From NCBI GenBank assembly GCA_910588245.1, contig CAJUQP010000020.1, positions 1 to 56,374 on the forward strand: a DNA stretch of 56,374 bases, written 5' to 3'. Position 1 is the stretch's first letter, and every line of letters starts with the position of its first letter. The notes beneath the pieces were generated by a model. It was not told the DNA's origin, did no database searches, and saw only the letters and a program-made list of their open reading frames with translations. Positions 51,422-56,374 of this stretch are shown here, piece by piece. The position numbers were made by a program, and so were the translations under genes. The DNA comes from an uncultured Muribaculaceae bacterium (GTDB lineage Bacteria; Bacteroidota; Bacteroidia; Bacteroidales; Muribaculaceae).

Positions 51422-53923
51422 ATGTTTTCTGCCCATAGATATATTTCGCGGATATGCCACGCGACATTGGCGTCGGTGCTCACGGCGCTGATGGGAGTGT
51501 CGTGTTCCGATACAGTCTTCGATGCTCCCGACGTGCAGGATGGAGAGTCGGGATATATCACCATTGACCTTGCCAGCTCGCGTCTTAAGACCAGAGCGGA
51601 AGCCGATGTGGATGCCCTTAACGAAAACCTCATCCAAAACGCCTGGATATTCCTGAGCCCTGCGAACGCCACTGATGCCAGTATCCCGGTTCTTGCCAAG
51701 AAAGTGGATATTGACGAAAATACCGACGCTGCTGTCAAGATTCCCTTGAACAAGACAATCCTCAACAGCTTGTCGGCAAACGGGACATCGTCCACCTGTC
51801 AGGCATATGTGATCGCTAATCTTCCGGATGATCAGTCATCGATGGACGGCAAGACACTCGGGGAGCTTAGAACGTTGCCTGTCTCAGCCGATTTTGCTAC
51901 AAAAGAGGCCCAGCCATCATTCGTGATGGACGGCACTTCGACAACATTATCGATAGACAACAGCAAGAACAAGATTACAGGCTCTGTTGATCTGACGCGT
52001 GCCGCCTCCAAGATAAGGATAGCGGTAAGGGTGGCTAATGAAGTGACATCGAATGGTGTCACCTGGAAGCCAATGCCTGAAAACATGACGGTATTGATAG
52101 CAAACGGAGTCAAGAACTCTTTTGTTACTCCTTCGGGTTTTACTCCCGGAGAGAGTGACTATTTTTCAACCGCTACAAATGCTGAGAATGAAAACCATAG
52201 GGCAAGAAAGCTTCAGAAATCAGAAGATGCGAATGCGGCATATCCTTATGAACTGAATCAGCCGTTCTATACCTACCCTAACAGTTGGAGCGACAATGAG
52301 GAGAAAATGACATACATGACACTCATGGTGCCCTGGGGAGAGGTTCCCGCTGATGGAGGAGAACCAGAGAAATATCTTACATGCTATTATATGGTTCCTG
52401 TTGTGCGTGAGGAAACCGCCATAGGGAGAAATATATCCTATAGGGTGAATATCAATGTCAATATCCTCGGCAGTTTCGCTCCCGACGAGCCCATCACGCT
52501 GGATGACCTCAGCTACCGTGCAGTGGACTGGGGGAAGGAGGATATCGATGTCGATATTAACAACTACCGTTACCTTGTGGTAGACCGCAACGAATATGTG
52601 ATGAATAATGAGGAGAAAATCAATATCCCTTTCTATTCTTCGCATGAAACCATCGTGAAGAGTATTGTCGTGAAGTATTTCCGGTATAACACAACTGCGT
52701 TAGGTATAACTAAGGATATTGTTATTACTGACAATCAAAATAACAATAGTATATATAACAATAAAAATATTTATAATAGTGACGTCAATAACAATATAAA
52801 TGCAACTACTGGAACGAGATCTTTGATTTTTGATCATCCTTTGGTAGTGTGGATTCCTGTGGATGAGGATGGAATAGAAGTACCCCTCGGAGCAACTGAG
52901 CCGGGTGGTACAACATATCCAACTTCTGATTTAAATGAAAGGATCGAATCGATTGATCATTATATTCGGTCGGAAAATGCTGAAACCGCCTTTTCTAAAT
53001 ATGATATTACAATTACAATTGTTCACAAAGATTTAGAAGATATTCAAGACACGCCTTTTCAGCAGACTATACACATTGTACAATATCCACCAATGTATAT
53101 AGATGCTGATGAAAATAATTCTGCTGATAATCCAACAGGAATTGGAGGAGATACAAGGCCATTGGCACCTGCAAGTTTTGGGAATGTCTATATTAATGGA
53201 TCAACTAACGAAAATGTACCTACGTATTACCAGTATTGGGGTGGCGGATATTGGACTTCTGTTGGCAGCGAATATGTTCCGTCCGGTCTGACTGGCGGTA
53301 ATAGGAATCCCAATATGTATATTATCAACATAACAACACTTGATGATGATCGATATATAATTGGAGATCCTAGACAAACTACTACTTCAGATCTTGATTA
53401 TGTAAATAATCGAGGACAGAGCAGATGGGTAGAGGCACCTGCTATTGGACAAACTACTCAAAGGAGAATGAGTTATTATTATCCGACCGAGACAGGCGAG
53501 TCAAAACAGTTTTTTGTCGCACCAAAATTGCGTATTGCATCATCTCATGGAGTATCATCAACATATGACAAAACAGTTGCACAAAGACGATGTGCAGGCT
53601 ATCAGGAGAAGAATATTCCTGCGGGTCGTTGGAGATTACCGACATTCGGAGAATTGGAGTTTATTATCAATTTGTCAAACAAAGGTATGATTCCTGTCCT
53701 CTTCACTTCATCATCAAATTATTGGACAGCTCAAGGTCCTGTATCCGGAAGTGCAGATAGTAACGGACATTTGAGTTTCGCGGATGTAGAAGAAGCTCAT
53801 GTAAGATGTGTCTATGATGAATGGTTTTGGGAGGGTTCCACAGTGCCTCAGAGCGGAACTGTATCGTATAATAACCAAACTGCACCAAGATATCCATTTA
53901 CCTGGGGTGATAAGCAACGCTAA
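51422..53923 (+). CDS. Large fimbrial tip lipoprotein with C-terminal FISUMP-like domain
   Basis: An 833-residue lipoprotein; the start at 51422 puts the lipobox (GVSC, Cys28) at a normal distance, though the frame is open upstream. A fimbrillin-like part follows with ASSRLKTRAEADVDALN (probable cleavage after Arg58) and GRNISYRVNINVNILGSF. From about residue 425 the sequence changes, and the last part (AQRRCAGYQEKNIPAGRWRL, PTFGELEFIINLSNKG, EAHVRCVYDEWFW) looks like a FISUMP-type, lectin-fold-like end domain. DNA from about 52690 to 53880 is clearly more AT-rich than the first half. Probably an adhesin at the fimbrial tip, by analogy with Mfa4/5. Confidence 0.75.
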   Translation: MFSAHRYISRICHATLASVLTALMGVSCSDTVFDAPDVQDGESGYITIDLASSRLKTRAEADVDALNENLIQNAWIFLSPANATDASIPVLAKKVDIDENTDAAVKIPLNKTILNSLSANGTSSTCQAYVIANLPDDQSSMDGKTLGELRTLPVSADFATKEAQPSFVMDGTSTTLSIDNSKNKITGSVDLTRAASKIRIAVRVANEVTSNGVTWKPMPENMTVLIANGVKNSFVTPSGFTPGESDYFSTATNAENENHRARKLQKSEDANAAYPYELNQPFYTYPNSWSDNEEKMTYMTLMVPWGEVPADGGEPEKYLTCYYMVPVVREETAIGRNISYRVNINVNILGSFAPDEPITLDDLSYRAVDWGKEDIDVDINNYRYLVVDRNEYVMNNEEKINIPFYSSHETIVKSIVVKYFRYNTTALGITKDIVITDNQNNNSIYNNKNIYNSDVNNNINATTGTRSLIFDHPLVVWIPVDEDGIEVPLGATEPGGTTYPTSDLNERIESIDHYIRSENAETAFSKYDITITIVHKDLEDIQDTPFQQTIHIVQYPPMYIDADENNSADNPTGIGGDTRPLAPASFGNVYINGSTNENVPTYYQYWGGGYWTSVGSEYVPSGLTGGNRNPNMYIINITTLDDDRYIIGDPRQTTTSDLDYVNNRGQSRWVEAPAIGQTTQRRMSYYYPTETGESKQFFVAPKLRIASSHGVSSTYDKTVAQRRCAGYQEKNIPAGRWRLPTFGELEFIINLSNKGMIPVLFTSSSNYWTAQGPVSGSADSNGHLSFADVEEAHVRCVYDEWFWEGSTVPQSGTVSYNNQTAPRYPFTWGDKQR

Positions 53924-53953
53924 ATGAATAATTAACTGAATTAGATAAAGGAA

Positions 53954-56059
53954 ATGAGATTTCTTAACTATATATCCGGATTGGCAATGTTCTTGACCCT
54001 TGGGGCGTGCTCAAATGAGGCGTTTCAGGGGAAGCAGGACGGCATTGTCGATAATGGGGAGCAATTCACGATAGACATTTCGCTGGACGTGTCAGACATG
54101 ATGCCTTCATCGACCAGGTCTTTCGGAGAAATTCCGAATTATAGCGATCTTAAACTTATCGTGGCGGAATTTGAGGGTAAGGGCGGCCCGCTCGACGGAA
54201 ATACCTTGTCGGAGGTTTGTAAGGTATCTGACGAAACCCTCAATAGCGACGGCGATATCCATTTTAAGCTCACTCTTACGAAGAGGAGTGATGCGCGGGT
54301 GCTCCACCTCATCGCCGTGCCGAAAACCGTCGATATCACCATACCTTACGGTCTGGAAGGTGACGTTATTCCGGCGTTGACTGTGAGCGGTGAGAATGAC
54401 GCATATTGGCAGCGTCTGGAGTTCCCGGAGGGATACGGGAAGCAGGATGGAAATACGTGGACTACCCATAGTGATGTCAAAACTAAACTGACACACGTCC
54501 CGATGATCCGCAATTTCTCCAAGATCACGGTATCATCGACGGCTCAGGGCTTTACTCTCGAGGGCTTCGTAATCGTTAATGCTCCGAAGAAAGCTACCGT
54601 CGCTCCGTGGAATTCATCTTCCATGACCTTCCCGAAGTTCCTTGACGAGACAAAAACTACCCCGACGATGCTTGAGTATGGGAAAGTGGAATATGACGGA
54701 TATTTCCCCTTCGACAATGTGGATGATGTCAACACGGTCAACACTGATCAATTAACCGAGACAACTTTCATTTTCAATGGAGATGCAAAGTATCTGTATG
54801 AGCGTCCGAGTTCGTCGATCAACAATACCTATCTGCTGATCAAGGGCAAACGTGGAGGGGCCTCGATGTATTACAAGCTCGATATCGGAAAGAACAACGA
54901 CCAGAATATCTTCAGATATCACAATATCATCAGAAATTTCTGGTATGAGATCAAACTCAACAAAGTTGACAGCGACGGATATGCCACTGTCGAGGAGGCT
55001 ATTAGAGGTGTGGTCTACAATAATTTCTCGTTTGATGTCAACACCCGCCAGATGCGTGCCATATCCGACGGCCAGAAGATGATATGGGTGAATAAGACTA
55101 CGTTTGTTGTCAATGATGTCGACTCCACCACCGTCAAGTTCCAGTACCGTTTCGATGATAATATCGCCACTGCCGGATATAATACCGACAAATTGAAATT
55201 TATCGATGAAAAAACCGGTGTGGAGATTACAAACGCTAATATCAAGGATCTTTCAGGTGGCATGATAACATTCTGGGGTAGTGCTACAGATGTAGGTACT
55301 GAAGGATGGAAGCAGACTGAGTTTATAACTGTCGATCCCACGGATCGTGGACAATCCTACGCATTTATCGCTTATGATAAGGATTCTGGAATCGGCCGTA
55401 CAATAAATGTCATAGTCCGCCAGCCGTGGGAATATATCGATTTAGGGGTGTGGGGCGGTAATTACAACACGCGGAAACAGTTCATAAACACTTCTTATCC
55501 TAAAGATCAATGGGAAGGTTTTGTTTCGACGAATTCTGCGGGTCAGCCTCTGACTGTGGTGTTTACCATTGACAATGAGCTTCCGGAGTCTATCTTCCCT
55601 CTTACCTTCACTCTTGAGGCAGAGCTTCAGAATATTGAGAATAATAAGATCGGTACGCTTGTCGTGACATCGGGAAGTTCGTTCTTTGACGGACAGAACA
55701 GTAATAGAATTAAATACGAAAAGACTGTCACGTGGACAGAATATAACACTGAGCTGTCCCTGAATAACATTACAGGAACCAAAGTGACACATGATGACGG
55801 AACGGTGCTTCACAGAGTTCGTTGCCGTTTCCTTACTATTATGCAGATTGATAATGCTACTGAGAGAAAAATCCGTATACATAACGATTACTTCAAGGTG
55901 AAGAATACTACCGGTAATACCGTTACTTATTCGAAATACGGAGAGGTAAGTTTCAAGGGTAAGACCGGCATTGCTCCCAACTGGGGAATAACCGGGAAAG
56001 AAGCTGAGGTTGAGCCGATGAATAAAGATGATGTCACTTATAAGAATCTTAACCCGTAG
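53954..56059 (+). CDS. Large accessory fimbrial lipoprotein of unknown type
   Basis: A 701-residue lipoprotein (lipobox LGAC, Cys19). The N-terminal domain has the fimbrillin-like pattern FTIDISLDVSDMMPSSTRSFGEIP, with Arg55-Ser56 as a possible cleavage site. The middle (about 130-350) contains FSKITVSSTAQGFTLEGFVI and a strand-rich stretch, and the C-terminal 300 residues are beta-rich Ig-like repeats (TVVFTIDNELPESIFPLTFTLEAELQN). I do not recognise a specific family for the C-terminal half. Last gene of the operon; a hairpin follows at 56119-56141. Confidence 0.7.
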   Translation: MRFLNYISGLAMFLTLGACSNEAFQGKQDGIVDNGEQFTIDISLDVSDMMPSSTRSFGEIPNYSDLKLIVAEFEGKGGPLDGNTLSEVCKVSDETLNSDGDIHFKLTLTKRSDARVLHLIAVPKTVDITIPYGLEGDVIPALTVSGENDAYWQRLEFPEGYGKQDGNTWTTHSDVKTKLTHVPMIRNFSKITVSSTAQGFTLEGFVIVNAPKKATVAPWNSSSMTFPKFLDETKTTPTMLEYGKVEYDGYFPFDNVDDVNTVNTDQLTETTFIFNGDAKYLYERPSSSINNTYLLIKGKRGGASMYYKLDIGKNNDQNIFRYHNIIRNFWYEIKLNKVDSDGYATVEEAIRGVVYNNFSFDVNTRQMRAISDGQKMIWVNKTTFVVNDVDSTTVKFQYRFDDNIATAGYNTDKLKFIDEKTGVEITNANIKDLSGGMITFWGSATDVGTEGWKQTEFITVDPTDRGQSYAFIAYDKDSGIGRTINVIVRQPWEYIDLGVWGGNYNTRKQFINTSYPKDQWEGFVSTNSAGQPLTVVFTIDNELPESIFPLTFTLEAELQNIENNKIGTLVVTSGSSFFDGQNSNRIKYEKTVTWTEYNTELSLNNITGTKVTHDDGTVLHRVRCRFLTIMQIDNATERKIRIHNDYFKVKNTTGNTVTYSKYGEVSFKGKTGIAPNWGITGKEAEVEPMNKDDVTYKNLNP

Positions 56060-56118
56060 TATTGAGCTCATCAACATTAATACCCCTCGATTCTGAATGC
56101 GAAGTTTCAATCCGGGAT

Positions 56119-56141
56119 GCGGGGCGCCATGGGCGCTCCGC
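56119..56141 (+). terminator. Probable terminator of the fimbrial operon
   Basis: GCGGGGCGCC and GGCGCTCCGC pair (one G-U) around an ATG loop. The T-run is short (CTTT), so it may depend on other factors. Confidence 0.5.
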
Positions 56142-56322
56142 TTTACCGGAAAAGGGAATAACAGTTAGCAATGAGAAATTAGCAGTTTGTACATTTTTGC
56201 AGTCATACAGCCGATAAGATAATCTGCAATCAACCAACTTTAATTACAAATTGCTAATCACAAATTGCTAATTGACTTAAGGATATTTTTTATGTGGCAC
56301 CAGTTCGTGGTGTTTAAATAAG
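56142..56322. other. Non-coding right end with short AT-rich repeats
   Basis: No gene is seen. The stretch holds copies of CAAATTGCTAAT (about 56248-56275) like those near 50-85 at the left end (AATTACTAATCGCAAATCATA), and a small CACCA/TGGTG hairpin (56299-56313). Confidence 0.4.
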
Positions 56323-56345
56323 TAGGGTGTTCAGTTTGATATTCC
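56323..56345. repeat. Right copy of the 23-bp terminal inverted repeat
   Basis: It matches the reverse complement of 30-52 at 22 of 23 positions. If these are IS ends, the element runs rightwards out of the window. The sequence beyond (56346-56374) differs from the corresponding left flank. Confidence 0.5.
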
Positions 56346-56374
56346 AAAATTAACTCGCATTTTTGAGAGTCCTG

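Overview
The window looks like chromosomal DNA of a gut-type Bacteroidales bacterium with moderate GC content, plausibly of the Muribaculaceae or a related family (inference). The grounds are promoters of the Bacteroidetes type (TTG, about 20 bases, TAnnTTTG), few Shine-Dalgarno sequences, many lipoproteins, a type V (FimA/Mfa-like) fimbrial operon, FISUMP-domain proteins, pectin-degrading glycoside hydrolases and a glpABCKF operon. No rRNA, tRNA, CRISPR array, phage or complete transposase gene was seen. Both ends carry the same 23-bp sequence in inverted orientation (22 of 23 identical), as if the window were bounded by two copies of an insertion sequence.

Layout. 1-480: a possible structured RNA ending in a strong terminator, then a 200-bp imperfect palindrome. 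484-5032 (minus): nucleotide-loop genes of cobalamin synthesis (cobU, cobT, cobS, cobC), all overlapping, followed by a HAD phosphatase and preceded by a LysR-type regulator. 5459-7036 (minus): a split ThrE/YjjP-YjjB exporter with a small membrane protein. 7200-8844: DNA glycosylase Tag, a ZIP metal transporter and a 37-residue small protein. 9203-28785 (all minus): a pectin and rhamnogalacturonan-I locus with a three-domain GH28-GH105-GH protein, a GH105, a GH28, a GH106, a GH2, and altronate/tagaturonate enzymes UxaA and UxaB. Between GH106 and GH2 lie two lipoproteins, one a putative metzincin protease and one with a FISUMP domain. No SusC/SusD pair is present. 28996-36693: an unknown secreted protein, a frameshifted ThuA-like gene, HU, an Xaa-Pro aminopeptidase, an EamA transporter, a secreted esterase and a bleomycin-hydrolase-type peptidase. 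36856-43664 (minus): glpA, glpB, glpC, glpK, glpF. 44357-56059 (plus): a seven-gene fimbrial operon (DUF3575, DUF3868/OmpA-like, major fimbrillin, FimB/Mfa2 anchor, three large accessory or tip lipoproteins).

How it works together. The GH enzymes would strip rhamnose, galactose and galacturonate from pectin, and UxaA/UxaB would carry galacturonate-derived sugars to 2-keto-3-deoxygluconate (uxaC and kdgK/A are outside). The glp operon takes up, phosphorylates and oxidises glycerol.

The most interesting candidate is the 229-bp segment between glpA and the fimbrial operon. Two near-identical repeats, best matched as inverted repeats, flank 185 bp that hold a strong promoter facing glpA and a weaker -7 box facing the fimbrial genes. 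This is the architecture of an invertible, phase-variable promoter, and it might link glycerol metabolism to fimbriation. Other notable points are the three-domain pectinase, the protease/FISUMP pair inside a pectin locus, and several families of low-complexity intergenic repeats, some telomere-like, placed inside operons.
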